Assembly: GCA_022600935.1 (NCBI GenBank)
Contig: JAHZJL010000240.1
Location: forward strand, 1-39,628
Source: Gammaproteobacteria bacterium
GTDB lineage: Bacteria; Pseudomonadota; Gammaproteobacteria; Methylococcales; DRLZ01
Direction of reading: 5' to 3'
Length of the DNA: 39,628 nucleotides
Part shown: positions 9,595 through 18,182 of the stretch, piece by piece
Numbering within the stretch: position 1 is the first letter of the stretch
Layout: every line of letters starts with the position of its first letter
Program-made: the position numbers and the translations under genes
Notes under the pieces: model-generated
Databases searched by the model: none
Seen by the model: only the letters and a program-made list of their open reading frames with translations
Told to the model about the DNA's origin: nothing

Positions 9595-10320
9595 TCAACT
9601 GATCGATTTAACAATCAGTACAATGCCGGAAACAAACAAAAACCCACTGAACAACAAACGGTATTGCTGGTTTTCAATAGAAATGTAAATCGCTTCCTCG
9701 GCAACAACATAGATAAACAGGGCGAAAATCAGATAAGACACGATATGCAACAACATGATATCCGTATTCTGATTGGTAACATACAATGTGGCGATCTGAA
9801 ATATAGCAAACGTCGCATAGGCCGCGGCAACAGTCACGCGTGTTGCATGTTTTTCCAGATGTTTGCTGTGGACTATTGCAGTCAATAATGAGCCGCCGAG
9901 GTTTGTCAGCCCGTGAATAATCCCCATTGTCATTAAATAAAGCTTTTCGTATTTGACTAAAACCTGCAACATTTCTGCAATTTTGGACGAATAATTCTGC
10001 AATCCGACAAAAATCAGGAACACGCCGACAATGGCCCCGACGTTAACATTTGATGTTGTAAGCAGAAACAAGGAGAGAACGATTAAAGGCACTGTAAACA
10101 GCAAAACCTTGAAGTAAAACGATTGATCGATCTCTTGATAGTATCTTGCGATTTGTATGGCGTTAATGGACAGGGATACCGGGAGCAATATCGTCAATGT
10201 CTCGATAAAACTGTGTCCGAACAGCAACAGTAAAGGGGTTCCGAACAGCAGCACCCCAACGCCGAATACTGATTGAATGATTGTGGTTATCAGTAATGTC
10301 AATATAATATCGATTGCCAT
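9595..10320 (-). CDS. TauE/SafE family permease (second paralog)
   Basis: The 241-residue protein has about seven or eight hydrophobic helices and the N-terminal family pattern IIQSVFGVGVLLFGTPLLLL; the second signature is degenerate (GIIHGLTNLGGSLLTAIV). It resembles the shorter DUF81/TauE branch more than the copy at 6663. It is divergently transcribed from the sulfotransferase, with 116 bases between starts, so both could share a regulatory region. A role in exporting a sulfur oxyanion next to a sulfotransferase is suggestive, but it is inference from position only. Confidence 0.75.
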   Translation of the reverse strand: MAIDIILTLLITTIIQSVFGVGVLLFGTPLLLLFGHSFIETLTILLPVSLSINAIQIARYYQEIDQSFYFKVLLFTVPLIVLSLFLLTTSNVNVGAIVGVFLIFVGLQNYSSKIAEMLQVLVKYEKLYLMTMGIIHGLTNLGGSLLTAIVHSKHLEKHATRVTVAAAYATFAIFQIATLYVTNQNTDIMLLHIVSYLIFALFIYVVAEEAIYISIENQQYRLLFSGFLFVSGIVLIVKSIS

Positions 10321-10436
10321 TGTTTTTCCTTGGTTTTAATTGTTATTGACTGAATAAAAATATTTTGATTGATTGTCCGGTTAATTAAATTCAAACTATC
10401 AGGAATTGAATTAAACAAAGAGAAGGATATGATGCA

Positions 10437-11255
10437 GTGATGTCAGATTTTCTAAACAGGGTTCAGAGCTATTCCCGATACTTGTTGCGGACCTATACCA
10501 AAAAGCACAGGGACAAGAAAAGCGAGCTGCTCATCATATCATATCCGAAAAGCGGCAGAACATGGTTGAGAATGCTGTTGTGTCGGTACCTGTCTCAGAA
10601 ATACATGCTCAAAAATGATCTTGATTTGTTCAGGATGACTTCAAAACTGAACCACTTGCTGATCTCCGATTTTCAACACGAACAGGCCAACCACAGATTA
10701 AAACTGAATCCATCCGAGCTGAAATTTAACCATGACAAGTATCAACACAAACGCGTTGTTTTTCTTTCACGCGATCCCCGCGATACTGCAGTGTCCATGT
10801 ATTTTCAACTCAAGAACAGGGAGACTGTGGATGTCAGCGGCTATTATCAGGGAACACTGTCAGAGCTTTATCAGGATCCGAGATTTGGTCTTGAAAAAAT
10901 TGTCGCATTCAACAAGATGTGGACAGACAACATCACCAGTCTCGAGCATCAGCTGTGCTTCACTTATGAGGACATGTTGAACGACGCTGAACATGTTGTC
11001 TCCCTGATTCTTGGTTTAATGGGCGAATATCCAGTTGATCTGAAAGCCTTACAGGAAGCAGTGAATTATTCCAGATTCGATAATATGAAAAAACTGGAAA
11101 AGAAAGGGGAAATCAATCATTTCAGTATGAAAACTGCTGATAAAGCTGAAACCAATACAAAAGTACGCAAAGGTGGTTCGGGTGGTTATGTCGACTATTT
11201 AAGCCAGGATGATTTGCAATATACCGCACAGGTATTCAAACAGTACAACGTTTAA
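10437..11255 (+). CDS. PAPS-dependent sulfotransferase
   Basis: The 272-residue protein is a Sulfotransfer_1-type enzyme that moves sulfate from PAPS to a hydroxyl or amine. The 5'-phosphosulfate loop is SYPKSGRTW (about 35-43). The 3'-phosphate-binding stretch is SRDPRDTAVS (about 111-120). The C-terminal RKGGSGG (about 243) matches the RKGxxGxW motif. The acceptor could be a glycan, lipid or small molecule. The start is GTG at 10437 or the ATG directly after it, with AAGGA upstream at 10423-10427. It is followed by a flippase whose frame begins near its stop, so the two look like one operon, with a polysaccharide-lyase-like gene convergent beyond. This setting favours a glycan acceptor. Confidence 0.85.
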   Translation: MMSDFLNRVQSYSRYLLRTYTKKHRDKKSELLIISYPKSGRTWLRMLLCRYLSQKYMLKNDLDLFRMTSKLNHLLISDFQHEQANHRLKLNPSELKFNHDKYQHKRVVFLSRDPRDTAVSMYFQLKNRETVDVSGYYQGTLSELYQDPRFGLEKIVAFNKMWTDNITSLEHQLCFTYEDMLNDAEHVVSLILGLMGEYPVDLKALQEAVNYSRFDNMKKLEKKGEINHFSMKTADKAETNTKVRKGGSGGYVDYLSQDDLQYTAQVFKQYNV

Positions 11256-11274
11256 AACAGCGAAATATCATCCA

Positions 11275-12768
11275 GTGTCCACCAAAAAAAATCTGATTGC
11301 TATCAATGCAATCACTTCGATCAATTTACTGATTGGTCTCGTCAATAACTCAGTGATCGCATATCTTTTCGGGTTAACCGCCAAACTCGATACTTATTAT
11401 GTGGCATTGATCATCCCAATGCTGTTCATGTCGTTATTTGTCGATTTTGTGGGAAAAAATTTTCTGCCGGTTTACAGCCAGGAGATCAAAGACAATCAGT
11501 TCGACAAGGCATCTGTTTTTGCATCGACAATCATTAACTCGATCACTGTATTTTCCGTCGTAATCATCCTGGTGCTTTTAGTGTGTTCGCCAGCACTGTT
11601 TAAACTGATTTCGCCGGGTTTGAACGCTGATACCATAGACTCTACTGACTCCATGTTTCAGATTCTATCTGTCGCCATGGTGTTCATGGGTGGGGCGACT
11701 TTTCTGGAATATATTCTTCAGTATCATTCCCAGTACATTAAAGTTGTTGTGGCAAATCTGATCACCTCGCTGACAATACTGGTTGCATTGTTGGTTTTCA
11801 ATGAACGTTATGCAGAATTTTCACTGGCCATCGGTTATATGGGCGGGCAGATACTAAGGTTTGTTGTGTTGGCTTTTCGGATACCGCATCGACACTCACT
11901 GAGTTTCGATTTTGGTAGTGAATCGTTTAAGCGAGTGTTGAGAAATACCGCAACATTGGTTGGATCGGGTCTGATCACACGGTTTAAACCGGTGATTCTG
12001 CGTTATTTTGCTTCCATGCTGGCACCCGGCTCGATTTCAGCCTATTCAATGGCACAAAAACTCAGCTCGCCAATCCATCAGACATCAACAATCGGCGTCA
12101 AAATGATGTCGTTTTCCAAATCAAGCAAACTCTATTCAGACGGAAAACATCAGGAGCTGGGGCAGTTCTATACCCGGGTCGTCAGTAGTGTCATGTTTTT
12201 TATCATCCCTCTCACAGTCTGGCTGGGCCTGTGTGCTGATGAGATTATCACCATTTTATTCGAGCGAGGTGAGTTCAACAGGGAAATGCATGATTATGTG
12301 TATTTCGCGCTGTTGGGGTTGTTGCCTTCCATCGTCTTTTTAAGCATTTGTCCGCTCATGTCAAATGGTTTTTACGTGATTGATAAAATCAAAGTGCCCG
12401 CGATTCTGGGTCCGATCGATACAGTGCTGTATATTACCGTGATCTGGTTGCTGGTTGGACAATATGAATTATTAGGGCTGGCACTTGCGAATTCATTGGT
12501 CTTCCTGATTCGGTTTGTTGTTTTCGCTATATTTCTGGGGCGTTACATCGACAGTTTTTGTACTCTGCTGATATTCGCAAAATTGCTGTCTTATACTTTT
12601 ATCTCGATTTCAGTGTTTGGACTGGCTTATTTGCTGCTGTCTCAAATCAGCCTTGAATTGATCAGGGTGGGATTGATTTTGATTGCCGGTTTTTTGATGT
12701 ATCTGGCGATTTACTACATTAAGCGTGACAGGTCGCTTCAGTATATCCTGAGTATTGCAAGCCGTTAA
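11275..12768 (+). CDS. MurJ/MviN-like lipid-linked glycan flippase
   Basis: This is a MOP-superfamily membrane protein with about 13-14 hydrophobic helices. It starts TKKNLIAINAITSINLLIGL and contains GRYxxSP-independent MviN features such as the charged segment FERGEFN after helix seven. Such proteins flip undecaprenyl-linked sugars. The track begins at ATG 11209, inside the sulfotransferase, but those 22 extra residues are unlike any membrane-protein start. I prefer GTG 11275 (about 497 residues), which leaves only 19 bases after the upstream stop. Its position behind a sulfotransferase rather than with peptidoglycan genes suggests an accessory glycan exporter, not the essential MurJ. That is inference. 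Confidence 0.8.
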   Translation: MSTKKNLIAINAITSINLLIGLVNNSVIAYLFGLTAKLDTYYVALIIPMLFMSLFVDFVGKNFLPVYSQEIKDNQFDKASVFASTIINSITVFSVVIILVLLVCSPALFKLISPGLNADTIDSTDSMFQILSVAMVFMGGATFLEYILQYHSQYIKVVVANLITSLTILVALLVFNERYAEFSLAIGYMGGQILRFVVLAFRIPHRHSLSFDFGSESFKRVLRNTATLVGSGLITRFKPVILRYFASMLAPGSISAYSMAQKLSSPIHQTSTIGVKMMSFSKSSKLYSDGKHQELGQFYTRVVSSVMFFIIPLTVWLGLCADEIITILFERGEFNREMHDYVYFALLGLLPSIVFLSICPLMSNGFYVIDKIKVPAILGPIDTVLYITVIWLLVGQYELLGLALANSLVFLIRFVVFAIFLGRYIDSFCTLLIFAKLLSYTFISISVFGLAYLLLSQISLELIRVGLILIAGFLMYLAIYYIKRDRSLQYILSIASR

Positions 12769-12780
12769 GACTATCGGCAG

Positions 12781-13878
12781 TTATCTGCTATTCGAGAAAT
12801 TCAGTGGATCAACATCGTTGTATCGATCAATGCCCTGGGCAATGCGTAATGAATCCAGATAACTGATGCGAACCGCCGGATCGATGGTTGGGTAGTCGTG
12901 CTTGTTTCTCCAGCTCCACTTATAACTGCCCGCCTTGAAATACGACCCTCTTGAGTCATTGTAAGTGGTTCGGATATTGGCTTTGTTGTAGATCAGATCA
13001 CCGTTTTTCCAGATTTCAACAAAACCATCTTGCACATAGGTATGCTTGAAATGCAACACCCATGTCACCCAGCGTCCGATATCCTGTTTAACTGGTGATA
13101 AGGGTGCAATCATTTTGGTCATTTGAGTGCGGTCTGTGGTATCTGATGAGACTTTGCGCTGATCACCGTTAATCGAGATGGTCCAGTAGGGCTGGTCGAT
13201 TTTCAGTTTTTTATTGTCAAGATCACCACTAACAGATAACGACAAAACCGGGTATCTGTAACCTTCCCCCAGCAGTAAATCAGGTTTTCCATGAACCTGA
13301 AAAATGATATCACTCAGCCGTGGAATCTGGTAACTGTTATCCAGAAGTATTGCAAAACCGACCCAGTATTCCTTGCCGTATTCCAGCTCGATAAATTTTT
13401 TGTCATACAGTGTCGGGCTTAAAATAAATTCTGTACGGTATTCAACCGGGCTGTTGCGACGATCGATGCAGACTTTCAAAGACTGGCTGCCTTCAAAAAT
13501 ATAGTCTGGATGATGGTTGATTTGTGGAGGATTACCGGAAGAATGCAAACCGTTTTTATCGAGATCCTCGTTTTCAAACCCGATTTCAATCAGATCCACA
13601 GTATTTCGAAAGGGTCTAATGTTTAACCAGTTTAACAGCAGGTCGGTTTCGAAAATAACGCTGTCTATAAAATCTCCAACATTGTCGGATTCCTGACGCG
13701 CGCAGGACACATTATTTCCCAGTGAAACATGATGTGAAATTCCTGAACCAGAATGTTGTTCAGTTGCACTTTGCTTATCCGGTTTTAAGTGAGTACTGGA
13801 TGCTGATAAATCAAATATCACCCCGGTTACCAACGTGGCTGATAAAATTATGCCAACCACAAGAATTGATTTAAGCAT
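12781..13878 (-). CDS. heparin-lyase-like (polysaccharide lyase, jelly-roll) protein
   Basis: The 365-residue protein begins with a single hydrophobic segment (about residues 4-22) that acts as signal or anchor. The rest resembles the concanavalin-like beta-jelly-roll of heparin lyase I-type polysaccharide lyases: IEIGFENEDL, EGSQSLKVCIDRR, then YRTEF, EYWVGFAILLD, DIIFQVHGKPD, GRWVTWVLHFKH and a terminal LDSLRIAQG. Members cut or bind acidic, often sulfated, polysaccharides outside the cytoplasm. It converges on the flippase with 12 bases between stops. Catalytic residues cannot be confirmed by eye. A binding protein with this fold is the main alternative. Confidence 0.6.
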   Translation of the reverse strand: MLKSILVVGIILSATLVTGVIFDLSASSTHLKPDKQSATEQHSGSGISHHVSLGNNVSCARQESDNVGDFIDSVIFETDLLLNWLNIRPFRNTVDLIEIGFENEDLDKNGLHSSGNPPQINHHPDYIFEGSQSLKVCIDRRNSPVEYRTEFILSPTLYDKKFIELEYGKEYWVGFAILLDNSYQIPRLSDIIFQVHGKPDLLLGEGYRYPVLSLSVSGDLDNKKLKIDQPYWTISINGDQRKVSSDTTDRTQMTKMIAPLSPVKQDIGRWVTWVLHFKHTYVQDGFVEIWKNGDLIYNKANIRTTYNDSRGSYFKAGSYKWSWRNKHDYPTIDPAVRISYLDSLRIAQGIDRYNDVDPLNFSNSR

Positions 13879-14001
13879 TCAGTCACTCGACTAAGTTGTT
13901 AATTATTGGGAGCAGAATGAATCAAATTGAATGAATTTCATTTCTTCAAACGTTTGATTTAGGCTATCATACAGCCTTAAAGCTAGCAAACGAGGTGAGT
14001 C

Positions 14002-14241
14002 ATGGAAAAATCTGTTGTTGCCGGTAAAGAACCGATTGCTGTCGAAGTTGAACAAGGAAAGGATTACTGGTGGTGCTCATGTGGCCAAAGTAATACCCAG
14101 CCATTTTGTGATGGCTCCCACTCCGGAACCAGCTTTACACCTGTGCAATATACCGCTGAGAAAAGTACCACAGTCTATTTTTGCGCGTGTAAACAGACAA
14201 AAAACACACCGCTATGCGATGGTAGTCATTCTTCTCTGTAA
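14002..14241 (+). CDS. tandem CDGSH iron-sulfur protein
   Basis: The 79-residue protein carries two CDGSH-type [2Fe-2S] motifs: C25, C27, C36 and H40 in CSCGQSNTQPFCDGSH, and C61, C63, C72 and H76 in CACKQTKNTPLCDGSH. Each should hold one 3Cys-1His cluster. Proteins of this class are cytosolic redox or cluster-transfer factors with poorly known partners. GAGGTGAGTC before the ATG gives a good ribosome-binding site. It is divergent from the lyase-like gene. The coverage by two complete motifs makes the family call firm; the role is unknown. Confidence 0.92.
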   Translation: MEKSVVAGKEPIAVEVEQGKDYWWCSCGQSNTQPFCDGSHSGTSFTPVQYTAEKSTTVYFCACKQTKNTPLCDGSHSSL

Positions 14242-14331
14242 TATCAGGCTCGCGTGTTGACTGTATCATAAGGTATCTGGGTATTGTTGACAGGTTACAG
14301 CAGTGAAATATTTATCTAACCGGTTGTTGCC

Positions 14332-14715
14332 ATGCAGATCGTGTTTAACAAAAAGAATGGATTTCCAGTGAGTCGTTTACTTTTTTTTAACCTGCCAGGG
14401 TTGTTATTGCTAATGCTAGCGAGTTCGTCTGTGTTTGCTGCAGACGATAATTCAGGTTTACCGTTACCTCCTGATATTCCACCACCTGTCGAAGATGGTG
14501 AACCGATGGATCAGGATGTTCGTATTTATCGTGAAGAAGACAAGACAATTTACGAATACAGTATCAATGGTGAGCTGTATATGATTAAAGTCGTTCCTGA
14601 AATCGGTCCGACGTATTATCTGACTGATGCAGATGGCGATGGCGTTGTTGGAGAACGGGTTCAGGGCCCTCAAAGTGGCATGAAGATTCACCAGTGGAAA
14701 ATATTCAGCTGGTAA
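14332..14715 (+). CDS. DUF2782 exported protein
   Basis: The 127-residue protein has a signal peptide ending ASSSVFA (about residue 36), a Pro-rich linker and a conserved module with DVRIYREEDKTIYEY, GELYMIKVVPEIGPTYYL and a terminal DGDG stretch. I recognise this as DUF2782, which I associate with Gammaproteobacteria and which has no known function. It should be periplasmic. The ATG at 14332 has no clear ribosome-binding site. GTG 14368, twelve codons later, would give a more typical signal peptide (VSRLLFFNLPG). In some genomes this family sits next to polA; here it precedes DUF1499. Confidence 0.8.
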   Translation: MQIVFNKKNGFPVSRLLFFNLPGLLLLMLASSSVFAADDNSGLPLPPDIPPPVEDGEPMDQDVRIYREEDKTIYEYSINGELYMIKVVPEIGPTYYLTDADGDGVVGERVQGPQSGMKIHQWKIFSW

Positions 14716-14805
14716 GACTTTATATGACACGTGAGATCGATGTTTTCTCCCAGCTTGATATACAAAGCCCAGAGTTAATGGTGAACCAACCGGTATGTCT
14801 GATTT

Positions 14806-15300
14806 ATGATCCGTAAATTCCCTGATTGTCATAAACAATCCCCGCTGATTGTTCTACCTCTCATTTTTTTTCTTGCTCTACCTAATCTTACAGCAGCTGA
14901 ATTGAAACACAATCAACCACCAACAGGTTTACCGTCCTGCCCGGATTCACCGAATTGCGTGAGCAGTCTCAGTAACGACAATAAACATCGGGTTCAGGCC
15001 CTACAATATCACGATGTGTCGGCTCAAGAAGCAATGTCAATTCTGTATCAGGTTTTGACTGATATGACCAACCCGGTTCGACAGGTTACTGAACATCAAT
15101 ATTACCATGCACAATTCAATTCAACAGTTTTCGGTTTTGTTGATGATGTGTACTGTTTGCTAAACACCGGGAAAACCCACATCGACATCTATTCTGCATC
15201 CAGAACCGGGTATTATGATTTCGGGGTCAACAGAAAGCGGGTAGAACAGATACGCACACAGTTTAACCAGAAACTTGAGCAAGCAACCTCCAAACGGTAA
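14806..15300 (+). CDS. DUF1499 lipid-handling-like exported protein
   Basis: The 164-residue protein has an N-terminal hydrophobic segment (about residues 11-28, ending PNLTA) and then the DUF1499 hallmark LPSCPDSPNCVSS, followed by ALQYHDVSAQEAM and DDVYCLLN. The family is exported or membrane-associated, of unknown function, and widespread in Proteobacteria. It follows DUF2782 after 90 bases and precedes the potassium channel after 36 bases, so the three may form one transcript. Confidence 0.85.
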   Translation: MIRKFPDCHKQSPLIVLPLIFFLALPNLTAAELKHNQPPTGLPSCPDSPNCVSSLSNDNKHRVQALQYHDVSAQEAMSILYQVLTDMTNPVRQVTEHQYYHAQFNSTVFGFVDDVYCLLNTGKTHIDIYSASRTGYYDFGVNRKRVEQIRTQFNQKLEQATSKR

Positions 15301-15336
15301 TCATCAAGGAATTCATTAATCAGGATCACAATCAAC

Positions 15337-16152
15337 ATGCTTCCTTATTCCAATCCGGATTTTAAACAACAACTCTATACAATCATTTACGACAGTCATA
15401 CCAAAGCCGGGCGCTGGTTTGATATCGTTCTGATCATTGCGATTCTGGCCAGTGTCGTCGTGGTCATGGTTGACAGTATCGAAGCGATTAATCAGGACTA
15501 CGGACAACTGCTGTTTGTTCTTGAATGGGTATTCACTATCATATTCAGTATCGAATACGGTTTGCGAATTTACTGTAACCGGTATCCCCTGCAATATGTA
15601 TTCAGTTTTTTTGGAATTATCGATTTACTGGCGATACTGCCAGCGTATTTGCTGGTTTTTGTCAGCGGTGCAAAATATATGATGATGATTCGTTTGCTAC
15701 GCATTCTGCGAGTCTTTCGAATTCTCAAACTGTCTCATTATGTCACCCAGGCTAATCTGTTGCTTGTCGCAATTTCAGCCAGCAAAAGCAAAATACTGGT
15801 GTTTCTGTGTTTTATGCTGACCATAACATCTTTGTTTGGCGCTTTGATGTACATGCTGGAAGGGCCGGAACATGGCTTTACCAGTATCCCCAAAAGTATT
15901 TACTGGGCAATTGTGACCGTCACTACAGTCGGGTATGGCGATATCTCACCCCAAACTGCATTAGGCCAGGCCTTGTCGTCGTTGATGATGTTAACCGGAT
16001 ATGCGATCATTGCCGTTCCCACCGGGATTTTTACTGCAGAACTCTCCAAAACCATGAAAGACCATCTATCGCACAGTGCATGCCCGTCCTGTCAAAAATC
16101 CGGGCATAGTGTTGATGCCAATTATTGCTATCACTGCGGGGCAAGGCTGTAA
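15337..16152 (+). CDS. voltage-gated potassium channel with C-terminal zinc ribbon
   Basis: The 271-residue protein has six transmembrane helices, an arginine-rich S4 voltage sensor (RLLRILRVFRILK, about 119-131) and the K+ selectivity filter TVGYGD (197-202). It is a Kv-like ion transporter of the inner membrane. The short cytosolic tail after S6 ends in a four-cysteine zinc ribbon (C249, C252, C264, C267; CPSCQ...CYHCGARL). Bacterial channels of this family often lack a regulatory domain or carry other ligand domains, so the ribbon is the unusual part. It could mediate tetramer assembly or sensing, but that is inference. Confidence 0.9.
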   Translation: MLPYSNPDFKQQLYTIIYDSHTKAGRWFDIVLIIAILASVVVVMVDSIEAINQDYGQLLFVLEWVFTIIFSIEYGLRIYCNRYPLQYVFSFFGIIDLLAILPAYLLVFVSGAKYMMMIRLLRILRVFRILKLSHYVTQANLLLVAISASKSKILVFLCFMLTITSLFGALMYMLEGPEHGFTSIPKSIYWAIVTVTTVGYGDISPQTALGQALSSLMMLTGYAIIAVPTGIFTAELSKTMKDHLSHSACPSCQKSGHSVDANYCYHCGARL

Positions 16153-16504
16153 CTAACCGTTTCCAACATCAACTGTCCTTGCCCGGTTCAAACGACTTAA
16201 ATAGCCCTCTTTTTTTAGTCTCCTGTCAGTTAGTCAACAAAATTGAACACTGAACTGGATCATCATGGTCCGGCTATGGGATAATGAATCTCTTTGGAAA
16301 CTGGTCGTGGTTTTTCAATTTGATTCAGATGCCATGTTGATTTCAACCCTGAATCAGGCATCTTAAAGCAGGAAGCGTCAATAAACACCATCATTGTGTA
16401 TCGCTATTCTGCCTCACTCAGGTGTTAACATACAATGCATCTGAATTATTGAACTCCTCACAATTTCCTGTCATACAAATTTTGTCAACTTTACCGGTAA
16501 TATA
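16153..16504. other. 352-base gap upstream of recA
   Basis: This gap should hold the recA promoter. TTGAAC at 16449-16454 with CATACA 17 bases later is a possible weak promoter. No canonical LexA operator (CTGT-N8-ACAG) was found in it. A 43-codon minus-strand frame (16263-16394) looks mildly protein-like but has no recognisable motif. CTGAATCAGGCATC near 16350 can pair with GATTCAGATGCC just upstream. Nothing else is supported. Confidence 0.4.
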
Positions 16505-17572
16505 ATGGACGACAACAAACGAAAAGCCCTGTCAGCAGCATTAAGTCAGATTGAGAAGCAATTTGGTAAAGGCTCGGTGATGCGGCTCGGTGATGGCTCT
16601 CAAATGCGAGACATTCAAACTGTCCCCACTGGCTCCCTGGGTCTGGATATTGCTCTCGGTTGCGGTGGTTTGCCACGTGGCCGCGTTGTAGAAATTTACG
16701 GTCCTGAATCTTCCGGCAAAACAACGTTGACCTTGTCGGTTATCGCTGAAATGCAGAAGCTCGGTGGCACCGCAGCGTTCGTCGACGCCGAACATGCGCT
16801 GGACCCCCAATATGCAGAAAAAATCGGGGTCAATATTGATGATTTACTGGTCTCACAGCCTGATACCGGCGAACAAGCCCTGGAAATTACCGATATGCTG
16901 GTCCGTTCAGGAGCCGTCGATATCGTCGTTGTCGACTCTGTAGCAGCATTAACGCCAAAAGCCGAGATTGAAGGGGAAATGGGTGATACCCATGTCGGGT
17001 TGCAGGCGCGTCTGATGTCACAGGCACTAAGAAAGCTGACTGCCAATATCCAGCGTGCCAATACGCTAGTCATTTTCATTAATCAGATTCGCATGAAAAT
17101 CGGAGTGATGTTCGGTAGCCCGGAAACCACAACAGGTGGTAACGCACTTAAATTCTATTCATCTGTGCGTCTTGATATCCGTCGGATCAGCTCCATCAAA
17201 CGCGGTGATGAGGTGATCGGTAATGAAACTCGTATTAAAGTGGTCAAAAACAAGGTCGCTCCACCGTTCAAACAAGCTGAATTTGAAATTCTTTATGGGG
17301 AAGGCATTTCCTTGCATGGCGAATTGATTGATCTCGGTGTTAAACACGGATTTGTCGAAAAATCCGGTTCCTGGTACAGCTATGGAAGTGAACGCATCGG
17401 TCAGGGTAAGGATAATGTGCGTCAATATCTCAGGGATAACCCCGAGATAGCTGAAAAACTCCATGAAAAAATTCGCAATGAAGTGTTTGGAACTGGTTCA
17501 AAAACTGAAACCGAACTGGATGCTAAAACACCAAAAAGCGCTGATTCCGGCAATAAGGATGCGATTGCCTGA
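16505..17572 (+). CDS. recA: recombinase RecA
   Basis: RecA forms filaments on single-stranded DNA, drives strand exchange and triggers LexA self-cleavage. The 355-residue protein has Walker [10 protein letters not shown] (66-74), the L2-region stretch [25 protein letters not shown] (quoted in part) and the usual acidic, variable C-terminal tail. The start ATG follows a weak GGTAAT. recX lies 116 bases downstream, as in many gammaproteobacteria. The protein shows no inteins or gaps. Regulation is discussed under the upstream gap, because no classical SOS box was visible. Confidence 0.99.
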   Translation: MDDNKRKALSAALSQIEKQFGKGSVMRLGDGSQMRDIQTVPTGSLGLDIALGCGGLPRGRVVEIYGPESSGKTTLTLSVIAEMQKLGGTAAFVDAEHALDPQYAEKIGVNIDDLLVSQPDTGEQALEITDMLVRSGAVDIVVVDSVAALTPKAEIEGEMGDTHVGLQARLMSQALRKLTANIQRANTLVIFINQIRMKIGVMFGSPETTTGGNALKFYSSVRLDIRRISSIKRGDEVIGNETRIKVVKNKVAPPFKQAEFEILYGEGISLHGELIDLGVKHGFVEKSGSWYSYGSERIGQGKDNVRQYLRDNPEIAEKLHEKIRNEVFGTGSKTETELDAKTPKSADSGNKDAIA

Positions 17573-17654
17573 ACGTGTTAACGACTGATCAGCTTGGACA
17601 AACCTTAGGTCAACAGACGATGTATTTGTCTGAAACTGAGAGCATAATATCCTG

Positions 17655-17676
17655 ACCAAACAATGATTTGTCTGGT
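17655..17676 (+). promoter_or_regulatory. hairpin between recA and recX
   Basis: ACCAAACAA and TTGTCTGGT form a nine-pair stem with one mismatch around TGAT, ending 12 bases before the recX start. It has no T-tract. It could reduce recX translation or transcription relative to recA, as is known for the recA-recX junction in E. coli, where readthrough is low. Here that role is inferred. Confidence 0.35.
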
Positions 17677-17688
17677 TAATGACAATCG

Positions 17689-18156
17689 ATGATGTCGCAC
17701 CCTGACTCTACGCAAATCAAAACTAAATGCCTGGAATTGCTTGCCAGACGGGAAATGACCCGTTTGGAGCTGGTCAATAAATTGACCCAGCGAGGATTTG
17801 ATGTGGAAGCCGTGCATGCCGTCATTGATGAATTGCACCAGCAAGGCTGGCAAAGCGACCAGCGTTTTACCGAACAGTATATTGCCATGCGTGCGAGTAA
17901 AGGTTACGGTCCGGTGCGTATCAAACAGGAATTGCAAGAGCGCGGAATTGAACAAACCGATGTTGAACAATCGTTACCAAGTCAGGACTGGCAGATTTAC
18001 ATGCTTAAAGCATACCGCAAAAAATTCAGTGATACTCATATTATTGACTGGCCGGAACGCGCTAAACGTATGCGTTTTTTAAGTTATCGAGGGTATACAG
18101 CAGAACAGATCAATACGTTGTTAAATACTGAGTACGCGACTGAATTACATCAATAA
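17689..18156 (+). CDS. recX: RecA-inhibiting regulatory protein RecX
   Basis: RecX binds RecA filaments and limits their growth. The 155-residue protein shows three-helix tandem repeats typical of the family: [19 protein letters not shown], then [22 protein letters not shown] and [16 protein letters not shown]. Length fits the bacterial family. It directly follows recA and precedes alaS by 26 bases, the normal order. No good ribosome-binding site is visible before the two adjacent ATG codons (17689 and 17692), which fits low expression. Confidence 0.93.
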   Translation: MMSHPDSTQIKTKCLELLARREMTRLELVNKLTQRGFDVEAVHAVIDELHQQGWQSDQRFTEQYIAMRASKGYGPVRIKQELQERGIEQTDVEQSLPSQDWQIYMLKAYRKKFSDTHIIDWPERAKRMRFLSYRGYTAEQINTLLNTEYATELHQ

Positions 18157-18182
18157 CCGTTTCAAAAAATGATTGGATATCA

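Noticed and set aside
10429-10440. ATGATGCAGTGATG as a three-codon coupled leader ORF for the sulfotransferase
   Set aside because: The AAGGA site is too close to the first ATG and well placed for the GTG/ATG of the main gene, so the tiny frame is probably incidental.
16263-16394. 43-codon minus-strand ORF in the recA upstream gap
   Set aside because: No ribosome-binding site, no recognisable motif and no neighbours on that strand; a chance frame is more likely.
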